64,000 nucleotides of DNA from Ktedonobacter racemifer DSM 44963 (GCF_000178855.1 NZ_ADVG01000004.1:558001-622000); one strand, 5' to 3'. Shown: positions 51,703 through 60,334, numbered from the stretch's first letter. The notes: a model not told the origin generated them from the letters alone. Numbers and translations: made by a program.

Positions 51703-51852
51703 ATGGAAGCTGTACTCTCCTATCTGCTTGTGATCGTCTTTTTTATTGTACTTGCCATACTGGTGGTGTTATTCGCCCGCTCTTCCCTGGCTACATCTCC
51801 TTCCCAGCCAGCCAAAGAAGAGCACCCGCAAGAAAAAGAAGAATATATTTAA
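51703..51852 (+). CDS. Small single-span membrane protein (49 aa)
   Basis: ATG 51703 with AAAGGA 11 bases upstream. MEAVLSYLLVIVFFIVLAIL starts a single membrane helix of about 25 residues, followed by a Pro/Glu/Lys cytoplasmic tail (SQPAKEEHPQEKEEYI). No family recognised. A real small gene is likely because of its binding site, spacing and placement in a same-strand stress cluster. Confidence 0.6.
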   Translation: MEAVLSYLLVIVFFIVLAILVVLFARSSLATSPSQPAKEEHPQEKEEYI

Positions 51853-51982
51853 GATACATGGAGGATACGGTGTGAAAAGGCAGTAGGCCCACACCATACC
51901 CTCACAGGAAACCTTTTCTCTGCTTGCTACGTGTTGTTTTAATACAACTCCTCTGCATACAAGAAGATAATCGAGGCAGATC

Positions 51983-52672
51983 ATGCAAACGCTCCCAAAT
52001 TGGAACGAGGACACCTGCTTCATCCCAATCAACGAAAATCTCACCCTGGCTGGTAATCTACGTGTTCCACCTGAGCCAGCGGGCATTGTTGTCTTTGTAC
52101 ACGGCAGTGGAAGTGGGCGCTTCAGTCCACGCAATCAATTTGTGGCACGCTGCCTGCATAATATTGGCATTGCGACCCTCCTCCTCGATCTACTTACCGA
52201 GCAAGAAGAGATCCTCGACCAGGTACACGGACACCTGCGCTTCAATATAGCCCTCCTGAGTGAGCGCGTGCTTGGTGCGACACAGTGGCTCTTCAAACAG
52301 CCCGAGGTGGCGCATCTCAAGCTCGGCTACTTTGGCGCGAGTACAGGGGCGGCTGCGGCCCTGGTCGCAGCCGCGCAGCAACCCCGCCTGATCGCTGCCG
52401 TGGTCTCACGTGGGGGTAGGCCAGACCTGGCTGGGGACATGTTAGAGCAGGTTCAGGCACCAACCCTGCTCATCGTCGGCTCGCGTGATGAAATCGTTAT
52501 TCGTCTGAACGAGGAGGCCTACGCACACCTTCACGTCGAGAAACACCTCGAAATCGTCGCGGGCGCGACCCACCTGTTCGAAGAGCCTGGCACACTGGAA
52601 CAAGTCGCTACTCTGGCTGGCCAATGGTTTACACGCCACCTCGCTTCTCAAGCAACAGGTACGACACACTAG
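51983..52672 (+). CDS. Dienelactone-hydrolase-type alpha/beta hydrolase
   Basis: 229 residues from ATG 51983 behind GAGGCAG. Fold markers: GIVVFVHGSGSGRFSPRNQF (oxyanion region), IGIATLLLDLLTEQEE, the nucleophile elbow LGYFGASTGAAAALVAAA (Ser near 126), APTLLIVGSRDEIV (Asp) and IVAGATHLFEEPG (His). The triad Ser-Asp-His is complete. Proteins of this type are often encoded beside, or fused to, a phosphoribosyltransferase like the next gene; the joint function is unknown. Cytoplasmic. Confidence 0.87.
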   Translation: MQTLPNWNEDTCFIPINENLTLAGNLRVPPEPAGIVVFVHGSGSGRFSPRNQFVARCLHNIGIATLLLDLLTEQEEILDQVHGHLRFNIALLSERVLGATQWLFKQPEVAHLKLGYFGASTGAAAALVAAAQQPRLIAAVVSRGGRPDLAGDMLEQVQAPTLLIVGSRDEIVIRLNEEAYAHLHVEKHLEIVAGATHLFEEPGTLEQVATLAGQWFTRHLASQATGTTH

Positions 52673-52789
52673 CTATCCAGATAGGGGATTCGCCTCACGG
52701 TCCATTATCGGATATACTCGTCTCACAAAGAAGAATGTGTAGCAAGTAAGCCACTACACTAAAGGAGGCAACTTAGAGGAGAGGTACGC

Positions 52790-53455
52790 ATGAGCTACAT
52801 TTATCGTGATCGCAACGACGCCGGGAGGCAGCTAGCCACGCTACTGACAGCTTACGCCAATCAGCCCCAGACCCTGGTCCTGGCTCTTCCTCGTGGTGGA
52901 GTGCCAGTGGCCTATGAAATAGCGCACCAGCTCCAGTTACCGCTCGATGTCTTCCTGGTCCGCAAACTCGGCGTTCCTGGACAGGAAGAGTTGGCCATGG
53001 GAGCCATAGCCAGCGGTGGTATTCGTGTCCTGAATGAGGATGTCGTCGAACACTTACATATACCTGGGCTAGTCATTGAGGAGGCGACCAGGCGCGAGCA
53101 GCGAGAACTTGAGCGACGCGAACGCCTCTATCGCGCCAACGCACCACCACCCATATTTGCAGACAGAACCATTCTTCTGGTGGATGATGGCCTGGCGACA
53201 GGCGCCAGCATGCGTGCAGCCATTCAAGCTATCAAGCATCAGCACGCAGCTCACCTGGCAGTGGCTGTACCAGTCGCGGCTATGCCCACCTGCTTCTTGC
53301 TGCAAAGCGAGGTTGATCGCCTCGTCTGTGCTCAGACACCCGAGCCATTCTACGGCGTTGGCTACTGGTACCAGGACTTCGCCCAGACCTCCGATGAGCA
53401 AGTACGGGAACTGCTCGCGCTTAATCGCCAGGAACTCCGTGAGCATGCAACCTGA
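52790..53455 (+). CDS. Phosphoribosyltransferase-family protein
   Basis: 221 residues from ATG 52790 (AAAGGAGG then AGAGGAGAGG upstream). The PRPP-binding loop is TILLVDDGLATGASMRAAIQ (about 124-143). LVLALPRGGVPVAYEIA near the N-terminus and LVRKLGVPGQEELAMGAIAS are typical of the predicted phosphoribosyltransferases that accompany alpha/beta hydrolases in soil bacteria. The base it uses is not known. Follows its presumed partner by about 117 bp. Confidence 0.87.
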   Translation: MSYIYRDRNDAGRQLATLLTAYANQPQTLVLALPRGGVPVAYEIAHQLQLPLDVFLVRKLGVPGQEELAMGAIASGGIRVLNEDVVEHLHIPGLVIEEATRREQRELERRERLYRANAPPPIFADRTILLVDDGLATGASMRAAIQAIKHQHAAHLAVAVPVAAMPTCFLLQSEVDRLVCAQTPEPFYGVGYWYQDFAQTSDEQVRELLALNRQELREHAT

Positions 53456-53640
53456 AATGCGTTCAGAGGCGCTCTTCCTCCTAGCTGAGTCAACGAAGGT
53501 TCGCGGCTAATCGTGTTTCTGCTAGCAAGCAGACACTATTGGATGACATGCCGCTTTTGCAGAGCTATGTCGCCTGTCGTGTCTTCCTTTGCCATGCACA
53601 GGATACAACGATAGAACGAACGAAAGAAAGAGGAGTACGC

Positions 53641-53865
53641 ATGCAAGAGAATCAGGCAACCAATACCGACAACGTGCAGTACGACTTGATTAGCTGTCTG
53701 TATCACTCGCTACAGTCTGCACAGACCTGCGAAGCCTACGCCAAGGACGCACAACAGAGCGGGAACCAGAACCTGACCCAATTCTTTAGGGACGTTCAGC
53801 AAGACTGTAACAAGCAGGCGCAACGCGCCCGAGAGCTCTTGGACCAGATGCGCCCCTCCAGGTAG
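53641..53865 (+). CDS. Small helical protein of unknown function (74 aa)
   Basis: ATG 53641, with GAGGAG eight bases upstream. The protein is almost entirely helical (YDLISCLYHSLQSAQTCEAY then FFRDVQQDCNKQAQRARELL), with three Cys (positions about 18, 29 and 59) spaced along one helix pair. The size and pattern suggest a two-helix hairpin; no family recognised. It belongs to the same-strand stress cluster and is closed by a GC-rich hairpin. Confidence 0.65.
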   Translation: MQENQATNTDNVQYDLISCLYHSLQSAQTCEAYAKDAQQSGNQNLTQFFRDVQQDCNKQAQRARELLDQMRPSR

Positions 53866-53891
53866 GGAGATTTGTCGTCAGTGAAATAGTG

Positions 53892-53920
53892 CGCCCTGGC
53901 AGCCGGGGGCTGCCAGGGCG
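53892..53920. terminator. GC-rich 13-bp stem-loop
   Basis: CGCCCTGGCAGCC (53892-53904) pairs with GGCTGCCAGGGCG (53908-53920) around GGG; GCGCC-GCA-GGCGC follows at 53922-53934. No T-run. Lies 26 bp behind the small helical gene. Confidence 0.6.
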
Positions 53921-54064
53921 AGCGCCGCAGGCGCGAGAGATCAGGCAACAATACATCCTGTTATGTGCATATATTTGCCCTGGCAAGCCGGTAGAATGGT
54001 AGCAACAGCAAAAAACTCTGCACAAAAAACTCTCAAATCTACATATTCAGCAAAGGGCAAGCGC

Positions 54065-55267
54065 ATGAGCGGCAGCAATCATTCAGATGAAACACCTGAT
54101 CACGAACAGCCTACAGAACCTACGCGTCCAGCGAGCTATGGGCAGCCTGTTCCAGAACATCACGACCGCAGACGCAACTGGCCGTTCTTCGCGGGCGTCC
54201 TGGCAGGCGTCTTCCTTGTCTGTGTTCTCGCGGCACTCCTGCTAAGTCAGAGGCCACTGGGCGTCCTCAATCCAGCTAATCCCACGAATCCCCAGGCCAC
54301 GCCCCCCCAGCAGGGCGCCAATATCCAGATCGATCAGATACGCAGAAAGGTCGCGGACAACGTCAAGCCCACGATTGTTCAGATTAATGTGAAGACCAGT
54401 AGCGGTGGCTCGCTTGGCTCTGGCATCATCATCGATAAGCGCGGGTATGTCGTGACGAACAATCACGTCGTCGCGAATGGGCAGAACGTTGAGGTGCAGC
54501 TCGCCAGCGGAGAACACCTTCCAGCACAAATTAGAGGCACAGATCCCACCGATGACCTGGCCGTGCTCCAGATCAAGCCCACCCGCAATATGCCGGTCGC
54601 GACCCTCGGAGACTCCTCAAAGGTCTACGTTGGCGAAACCGTCATGGCTATCGGTAATCCCCTCGGCATCACCCAGACTGTCACCAGCGGCATCGTCAGC
54701 GCCCTCAACCGCATCGTCTCCGAGGGCAGTGGCGGCGCCGTTCTCCCCGATACGATCCAAACTGACGCGGCAATCAATCCAGGCAATAGCGGCGGCGCCC
54801 TGGTCGATCTAAATGGTAACGTGGTTGGCGTGCCCACGCTAGCGGCAATTGATCCCGAGTTTAAGACCCCCGCCTCCGGCGTTGGCTTTGCTATTCCTGC
54901 CAATCGCGTCAAGTTTATCGTGCCGCAGATCATCAAAGACGGGCGCGTCACCAACTCCGGGCGCGCAGCCCTGGGCATTACAGCCCTCCCGCTTACTCCC
55001 TTTATCGCGCAACAACGCAACCTCTCTGTCACAAAGGGTCTACTGGTTGCAGGGGTGCAAGCAGGTGGGGCTGCCGACCAAGCAGGCATTCAAACAGGGG
55101 ATGTCATCACTCAGATCGATAACGTCTCCGTCGAGCAAAATGAAGATGTTAGCCGCTATCTGCTGACCAAAAAACCCGGCGACAAAGTGACGGTAAGATA
55201 CGTCCGAGACAATAACCGGGCAACGGCTCTCGTCACTCTGGGCGAGCTACAAATCCCTACTACCTGA
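54065..55267 (+). CDS. HtrA/DegP serine protease with PDZ domain
   Basis: 400 residues from ATG 54065 (AAGGG seven bases upstream; an earlier in-frame ATG at 53963 lacks a site). Cytoplasmic low-complexity start, membrane helix WPFFAGVLAGVFLVCVLAAL, then the protease: VVTNNHVVANG (His), PTDDLAVLQIKP (Asp) and INPGNSGGALVDL (Ser). A C-terminal PDZ domain follows (GLLVAGVQAGGAADQAGIQT, GDVITQIDNVSVEQNEDVSR). It degrades or refolds damaged exported proteins. It is the last gene of the stress cluster and a paralogue of the PDZ-less protease at 46.6 kb. Confidence 0.92.
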   Translation: MSGSNHSDETPDHEQPTEPTRPASYGQPVPEHHDRRRNWPFFAGVLAGVFLVCVLAALLLSQRPLGVLNPANPTNPQATPPQQGANIQIDQIRRKVADNVKPTIVQINVKTSSGGSLGSGIIIDKRGYVVTNNHVVANGQNVEVQLASGEHLPAQIRGTDPTDDLAVLQIKPTRNMPVATLGDSSKVYVGETVMAIGNPLGITQTVTSGIVSALNRIVSEGSGGAVLPDTIQTDAAINPGNSGGALVDLNGNVVGVPTLAAIDPEFKTPASGVGFAIPANRVKFIVPQIIKDGRVTNSGRAALGITALPLTPFIAQQRNLSVTKGLLVAGVQAGGAADQAGIQTGDVITQIDNVSVEQNEDVSRYLLTKKPGDKVTVRYVRDNNRATALVTLGELQIPTT

Positions 55268-55285
55268 GATACTGAAAGCCTCCAG

Positions 55286-55342
55286 AGTAGCCGCGTACGC
55301 CAGTAGCGGGTCCACCGCCCGTTACTGGCGTACGCGGCTACT
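55286..55342. terminator. 25-bp-arm hairpin between convergent genes
   Basis: Arms 55286-55310 and 55318-55342 pair with one G-T mismatch around a 7-nt loop. It ends 5 bp before the cupin stop codon and lies 19 bp behind htrA; bidirectional terminator likely. Confidence 0.8.
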
Positions 55343-55347
55343 TGGGT

Positions 55348-55821
55348 CTAGAGCTGCGGATGGGTTGCCTTGTTTTCCTCGATTTTGGACACACTTGCCT
55401 CTGGTTCCAGGTTGACGACAATTGGCTCCTGCCCGGTGCGGATAATCACCCAGCGCGAGGATGTATCTGGAGAGGGATTGATCTCCTGGTGCGGCACAAA
55501 AGGCGGGATATAGATGAAATCGCCCGGCTCGACCTCCTCGCTGTACTGCATTCCCTCGCCCCAGCGCACCTGGCTATGCCCCGAGACCACGTAGATAACC
55601 GTCTCCAACTCGCCATGATGGTGTACACCGCTGGCGACCTGAGGCTGCACGACCGTAATACCAGCCCAGATCCCCTGCGATCCCGCAAGCTCACGCGAGA
55701 CGGCCGCGATCCGCTCCATCCCCGGTGTCTGCGGCGTATTTGCGTCAAACTGCGATGGTTTAATCACGCGCACCGATGCCTGCTGCTCCGGCCCTGGCTG
55801 AACGCCTTCCTGTCCGCTCAT
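55348..55821 (-). CDS. Cupin-domain protein
   Basis: 157 residues from ATG 55821, with AAGGAGGAG directly upstream. A single cupin barrel: motif 1 SGVHHHGELETVIYVVSGHS (three His and Glu as metal ligands) and motif 2 EPGDFIYIPPFVPHQEIN (last His). GIWAGITVVQPQVASG precedes it. The metal site is complete, so it could be a small dioxygenase, isomerase or sensor; substrate unknown. Convergent with htrA through a shared hairpin. Confidence 0.85.
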   Translation of the reverse strand: MSGQEGVQPGPEQQASVRVIKPSQFDANTPQTPGMERIAAVSRELAGSQGIWAGITVVQPQVASGVHHHGELETVIYVVSGHSQVRWGEGMQYSEEVEPGDFIYIPPFVPHQEINPSPDTSSRWVIIRTGQEPIVVNLEPEASVSKIEENKATHPQL

Positions 55822-55896
55822 GTCTCCTCCTTATTAAGACTCTTTTGAGCTTATTGTACATTACAGCAAGGTCTATAGCAGGCTGAAAGCTCCTGG

Positions 55897-56790
55897 CTAC
55901 TGCTTATAGATGTGAATCGCGCCGCTTCCTGTGCTGATCGAGATGAGTGCCTGGGGACTCGTGCCGATGCTGTCAGTATTGAAGTCGTTTTGAATATTAC
56001 GACCCGAACTGGTATGAGTGGTAAGCAGAAGTGCGGAATCAGAAGGTAAGCGCAGGTCAATGCTCCCGCTTCCACTCTCTAACTTATAGTTCCCGCTGGC
56101 CACGAACCTCCCATTAAACTGGATATCACCACTTCCTGTGTGCAAAACGCTAGCTCCCTGTAGCCGCACATTCTGGAGTGTAACATCACCACTACCCGTC
56201 TCGGCTCTGATCTGCCCATTGACATCCTCGACTATAATCGGGCCAGATGCATCATATATATCGAGATCGCTTGCGCTGGGAACGGTAATATCGAGGTCAA
56301 TGCTGGCTGAATCGAAGAGGAATGAAGCACTGCTCCCTTCGACCTGCACTGTGCTCGTATTGCCATTCTGAGCATAATCGACCTGCAAGTTATCGAGAAA
56401 AGCACCAGGATTGGGCGTGTGCTTCGTCGCTGCCACGACAACGGCGTTAGTTGCTCCTTGATGGATATGAACATAGCCATGTGTGTTCTTGACATGCAGG
56501 CTACTTCTTCCCGTGAGTGTGAATGTATGTGCAGGCAAAGGGCTGCTGATGCTTGTTGCGGATAATTGCCTGTTAATCAGCCCACCCACGGCAAGCAAGA
56601 AGACCAGCAAGACCAGTACCCCCAGATACCTTGGACGACGTCTACGTAAACGTTGCGGTTGACGCTGAGGATTTTGTTGCTGGCCTGCATAGCCATACGG
56701 ATCTATTTTCTCCTCGCGATGGTCAGTATTAAACGCACGAGGCTCAACATTGCTATTTCGTATATCATAAAATTGTTGCTCAGGCTGCAT
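55897..56790 (-). CDS. Membrane-anchored DUF4097 (beta-helix adhesin-like) protein
   Basis: 297 residues from ATG 56790, with AAGGAGAAG about six bases upstream. A cytoplasmic Gln/Arg-rich start leads to one membrane helix (YLGVLVLLVFLLAVGGLINR) and an extracytoplasmic right-handed beta-helix, with repeats such as SGPIIVEDVNGQIRAETGSG, SGDIQFNGRFVASGNY and GSGSIDLRLPSDS. DUF4097 domains occur near two-component systems and anti-sigma proteins and may sense envelope stress. Divergent from the histidine kinase gene, with a 300-bp AT-rich promoter region between. Confidence 0.8.
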   Translation of the reverse strand: MQPEQQFYDIRNSNVEPRAFNTDHREEKIDPYGYAGQQQNPQRQPQRLRRRRPRYLGVLVLLVFLLAVGGLINRQLSATSISSPLPAHTFTLTGRSSLHVKNTHGYVHIHQGATNAVVVAATKHTPNPGAFLDNLQVDYAQNGNTSTVQVEGSSASFLFDSASIDLDITVPSASDLDIYDASGPIIVEDVNGQIRAETGSGDVTLQNVRLQGASVLHTGSGDIQFNGRFVASGNYKLESGSGSIDLRLPSDSALLLTTHTSSGRNIQNDFNTDSIGTSPQALISISTGSGAIHIYKQ

Positions 56791-57091
56791 GTTTCTTCTC
56801 CTTGAATGGATAATATTGTATGTAAGTGCGCTACTTTCTCTATATCAGCGATTATGTGCTAAAAGTATAGCGAGCTAGAGCGGATTCACGTGAGTGTAAG
56901 ACGGACTATTTTTTCAGTGAGGAGGACTATCTATAAATCAGGCTGGCGGAGAAGTCCTTAGCCGATAGATCTAGATCGACTGGCTAGCCAATAATAGGCC
57001 ATTTGCCTATTGCGCTGTATCCTGTTTTCCACTATCCTTCTCGGTGAGGAATACCCTATTTTGTCGATAAAGATGGGAGTTACAGGGGCTG
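56791..57091. other. Divergent promoter region between DUF4097 and kinase genes
   Basis: AT-rich with no gene, hairpin or clear palindrome that I can defend; presumably holds both promoters. Confidence 0.4.
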
Positions 57092-57598
57092 ATGCAAACA
57101 GAAGGATTACAGCAAGCTAGCAAGCGTGTAAAGAGAGGACTTAGGCATTCCTGGCGGGGATGGCTCCTGCCCATTCGCCCTTACACCTGGAGCGCATCTT
57201 TTCTCTACCTCATTGAACTCATCTTTGGCCTGTTCTGGCTGGTAGCGATATCTGCCTGGTGGCTTCTACCCGTCTTTGTCGCCGCGATCCTGGCACTCTT
57301 CTTTATAGATCGTGTTGAATACCAGCGCTATGGAGAAAAGACACTGGAGCGCGTTGCGATCCTCCTGTTGGCGCTCCGCTTTCTATGCGTAGAATTGGCG
57401 ATCCTGATTGCCCCCAGTTTGACTCCCATGTTATATCTGCTCTTCCCATTTCGCACAATGCTTTATTTTGGCCGCAAGGCCGCCTATGGTATGACTGCGC
57501 TGATCGTCATCGCCTATTTCGCTTTCTTCTGGCTTGATCCGCGCTCAAATCACGATAGCATAAGCGTTATCTTTGCCTTTATCTTCTGCGTCGCCTGA
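57092..57598 (+). CDS. Histidine kinase, membrane-sensor half (stops at TGA in frame)
   Basis: 168 residues. About five membrane helices (FLYLIELIFGLFWLVAISAW, WLLPVFVAAILALFFIDRVE, LLALRFLCVELAILIAPSLT, then MTALIVIAYFAFFWLD) and a stop TGA at 57596-57598. The same frame continues with IWSVSMTHTISLERESQQRE, the expected linker and dimerisation helix of a NarL-type kinase. So one gene has been divided by a nonsense change or the two halves are made separately. No extracytoplasmic sensor loop of any size is present, so it senses in or at the membrane. Confidence 0.75.
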   Translation: MQTEGLQQASKRVKRGLRHSWRGWLLPIRPYTWSASFLYLIELIFGLFWLVAISAWWLLPVFVAAILALFFIDRVEYQRYGEKTLERVAILLLALRFLCVELAILIAPSLTPMLYLLFPFRTMLYFGRKAAYGMTALIVIAYFAFFWLDPRSNHDSISVIFAFIFCVA

Positions 57599-57613
57599 AT
57601 CTGGAGCGTCTCG

Positions 57614-58480
57614 ATGACCCACACAATTTCGCTTGAGCGAGAGAGCCAACAACGCGAGCATATGCGTCGGTTACACACAGAAGAATTGTTGGAGGAGATC
57701 ACGCGCTCCCACCAACAGTTACACATCTATGCTGAACAGGTAGCCACACTGGCTGCCGCCGAAGAGCGAAACCGGGTCGCGCGCGACATCCACGATGGCC
57801 TGGGACACGCGCTCACCGCCATCCATCTCCAGTTGGAGAAAGCGCTGGTATACTACGACACTTCTCCACAAGAGGCCAGACAAGCAGTTCAAGACGCCAG
57901 GGATGTTGCAAAAACGGCATTGCAGGATGTACGCCGCTCCGTGCGTACCTTGCGCACAGAAGAGCCTCCGTTTTCCTGTATGCGCGAAGTCACCTTGCTG
58001 GCTGAACAATTACGCAAAAATGGACTGGTAGTTGACTTTGTCTGCGAAGGAGATGAAGAGGCTTTCCCCAAACAAACGCTGACAACGCTATACCGCGTGG
58101 CTCAGGAGGGGTGCACCAATATCCAGCGCCACGCTCAAGCCAGCCATGTACATATCCATCTCGATTTCGGTGCTCAAGAGGCACACCTATGCCTGGACGA
58201 TGATGGCATTGGGTTTAATACCTCTTCCATACTGAAGCAAGATTCAGGTCATATGAAAAGCTATGGTTTGCAGGGAATGCTGGAACGCCTTTCACTGGTC
58301 AACGGCAGTTTGCGTCTTGATAGTTCTCCAGGGCAGGGAACGCAACTGCTAGCGCTTGTGCCTAGTGCTACGTTCGTCAAATACGATGAAAACAAAAACA
58401 GGGCTAAATTCTCGTTGATTGGCATCCCAGGCTCGCTTGTTTTGTTATCACATTTAAGGAACATAGCACTAGGCAGGTAA
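57614..58480 (+). CDS. Histidine kinase, catalytic half (HisKA_3/HATPase)
   Basis: 288 residues in the same frame as the sensor half, starting at ATG 57614, with CTGGAG seven bases upstream, so reinitiation 15 bp after the TGA is feasible. Dimerisation helix and phospho-acceptor His: EERNRVARDIHDGLGHALTA. ATPase N-box LYRVAQEGCTNIQRHAQASH and G1 LDDDGIGFN, with GLQGMLERLSLVNGSL. Without the membrane half it would be a soluble, possibly constitutive kinase. The response regulator follows 53 bp later. Its last ~40 residues are unusual hydrophobic sequence. Confidence 0.82.
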   Translation: MTHTISLERESQQREHMRRLHTEELLEEITRSHQQLHIYAEQVATLAAAEERNRVARDIHDGLGHALTAIHLQLEKALVYYDTSPQEARQAVQDARDVAKTALQDVRRSVRTLRTEEPPFSCMREVTLLAEQLRKNGLVVDFVCEGDEEAFPKQTLTTLYRVAQEGCTNIQRHAQASHVHIHLDFGAQEAHLCLDDDGIGFNTSSILKQDSGHMKSYGLQGMLERLSLVNGSLRLDSSPGQGTQLLALVPSATFVKYDENKNRAKFSLIGIPGSLVLLSHLRNIALGR

Positions 58481-58533
58481 CGAGAAACCTTAGTGGCGAA
58501 AAGCCCCTTGTCTCAAAAGAAATATAGATAAAG

Positions 58534-59280
58534 ATGAAAATAGAACAAATTAGAAGGAATGTTGAGTATATGACCATTGGAGAGTCAGAAAAGAGGGAAC
58601 GGGACGCTATCCGCGTGCTCGTGGTCGATGACCAGCAACTTGTACGCGACGGAATTGTCTCCCTGTTACGTGTCCAGGCCGGGCTGACAATAGTAGGGGC
58701 CGCAGGGAATGGGCAGGAAGCGCTGGATCAAGCTCTCACACTGCGTCCTGACGTTATCTTAATGGATGTGCGTATGCCCGTCATAGATGGCGTGACAGCC
58801 ACCGCCCAGATACTCAAGCAACTGCCCGACTGCTGCATCCTTATGCTAACCACCTTTGATGATGACGCCTATGTCAGAGACGCCTTACGTACGGGTGCGC
58901 GTGGCTATTTGCTCAAAGATATGCCCGTTGCCGACCTGGCAAAGGCCATCTTCGCGGCCTCCAGAGGCGTCTACCAGCTTGACGCGGCAGTGATTGAGCG
59001 TATCGTCGCGCCTGTTGGCGCGACGATAAAGCCTACCACAGAGCAACCACTTGCTCCATCCCCAACACGAACAGGCAGCGTTACTGAAGCGCGACTAACC
59101 AGGCGCGAGCAGGAGATTCTGCGCCTGGTCGCCACGGGTGCGACGAATCGTGAAGTAGCTGAGCGCCTGGTCATCAGCGAGGGAACCGTCAAGAATCACC
59201 TGGCAAACCTGTTTAGCCGTCTTGGGCTGCGCGACCGAACCCAGGCAGTGCTTTATACACGCGAGCAGGGGCTGCTATAG
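58534..59280 (+). CDS. NarL/LuxR-type response regulator
   Basis: 248 residues from ATG 58534; ATG 58570 is an alternative behind GAAGGA. Receiver: RVLVVDDQQLVRDGIVSLLR, phospho-acceptor Asp in VILMDVRMPVIDGVT, Thr/Lys in MLTTFDD and YLLKDMPVADLAKAI. Output: LTRREQEILRLVATGATNRE, VAERLVISEGTVKNHLANLF, a LuxR-type HTH. All phosphorylation residues are intact, in contrast to the receiver at 47.8 kb. Expected partner is the split kinase upstream; the DUF4097 gene divergent to it is a likely target. Confidence 0.9.
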   Translation: MKIEQIRRNVEYMTIGESEKRERDAIRVLVVDDQQLVRDGIVSLLRVQAGLTIVGAAGNGQEALDQALTLRPDVILMDVRMPVIDGVTATAQILKQLPDCCILMLTTFDDDAYVRDALRTGARGYLLKDMPVADLAKAIFAASRGVYQLDAAVIERIVAPVGATIKPTTEQPLAPSPTRTGSVTEARLTRREQEILRLVATGATNREVAERLVISEGTVKNHLANLFSRLGLRDRTQAVLYTREQGLL

Positions 59281-59350
59281 TTGCTCTCTCACAACACCTA
59301 TAGCCTCTTATACATCACTCAAATAGCAAAACACATTTACGCCCTTTAAA

Positions 59351-59383
59351 CTCACTAATATGTAGTGAGAGTTCGCCTATAAT
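59351..59383 (+). promoter_or_regulatory. Palindromic operator overlapping a sigma-70-like promoter
   Basis: CTCACTA-ATATG-TAGTGAG (59351-59369) precedes a consensus -10 TATAAT (59378-59383), about 120 bp before the CHRD gene. No good -35 is visible, so an activator or overlapping repressor may govern it. Confidence 0.55.
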
Positions 59384-59503
59384 GGAATTGCCAGCACCTG
59401 CCTGCTGAGTATAAGCTGGAACGGAGGTGGAGAACGTAGAACGTACAATGCAGATGCCCTTTAAAGGGGAGTCTGCGCGAGTACGAAAAGGAGGACTGAC
59501 TCT

Positions 59504-60334
59504 GTGATCCAACATCTCACGCGTAAAGTATGCCTCTTTGCGCTGTCTCTCGCTCTACTCCTGACAAGCGGACAAACGTTAAGCGTCTCCGCGCATACTC
59601 ATAACCAGTCGAGCAAGTTACCTATACAGCTCAATGCAAAGGCCAGCCTGAGCCACGATCCACGCGGGATGGCCTACCTCACCGCACGTAGCAACGGGCT
59701 GCATGTAATCGTCTCGCTGAACGGACTCGCGCCCAATAGTGTGCACCCGGCCCATATCCATAGCGGCACCTGCGAACAGAGCCAGGAGAACACCATCCTC
59801 TATTCGCTCCCCAACATCACTGCCGACAAACACGGCCTGGCCTACCTGGATACTACCATCAGCGGCTTTAGCATACCCACAACCGCCTTAGCACTCAACG
59901 TCCATAATGGACCAACTCTCGGGAGCGCGACGCAGAAAGTAACTATTACCTGTGGCGACATTAAGTTCGCCAAGACACGCGCCGATGTCACAATGGGTCC
60001 AACCAACGATCCCAACGAGGCCGTCAGTGGATCTGCCACCCTGGCGCTGAAAGACCGCGTCCTTACCGTAACGTTATCGCTCCAGGGCCTTGCCCCCGGC
60101 AGCACCCATGCCGCGCACATCCACTCTGGTAGCTGCTACCGCTCTGGCCCGGTCGTCCACCCCTTCCCTGTTGTGACCGCCAGCGCCCAGGGCACCGCCC
60201 AGGTCACGGCCAGCTTTAACAACGTCGACACCATCCCCGCCTATGGCTGGTACATCCACGTCCACGACTCAGCAGACATCTCAACGCAGACCGGGTATAA
60301 CCCCATCTCCTGCGGCAATATCGTACGAGGATAA
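59504..60334 (+). CDS. Secreted protein with two CHRD domains
   Basis: 276 residues from GTG 59504 (AAGGAGG ten bases upstream). A signal peptide (VCLFALSLALLLTSGQTLSV, cleavage after SAHA-like SVSA) precedes two CHRD-type beta units: HDPRGMAYLTARSNGLHVIV with HPAHIHSGTCEQ, and GSATLALKDRVLTVTLSLQG with HAAHIHSGSC. The His-rich AHIHSG loops could bind a metal. CHRD domains occur in chordin and many bacterial exported proteins of unknown function. A palindromic operator sits upstream. Confidence 0.82.
   Translation: MIQHLTRKVCLFALSLALLLTSGQTLSVSAHTHNQSSKLPIQLNAKASLSHDPRGMAYLTARSNGLHVIVSLNGLAPNSVHPAHIHSGTCEQSQENTILYSLPNITADKHGLAYLDTTISGFSIPTTALALNVHNGPTLGSATQKVTITCGDIKFAKTRADVTMGPTNDPNEAVSGSATLALKDRVLTVTLSLQGLAPGSTHAAHIHSGSCYRSGPVVHPFPVVTASAQGTAQVTASFNNVDTIPAYGWYIHVHDSADISTQTGYNPISCGNIVRG

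Noticed and set aside
7547..57598. Systematic TGA/TAG recoding, suggested by three in-frame stops (7610, 18855, 57596)
   Set aside because: Two different stop codons, in two mobile or decayed settings and one kinase; intact neighbours use TGA and TAG as normal stops, and no SECIS-like structure was seen. Independent nonsense changes are simpler.
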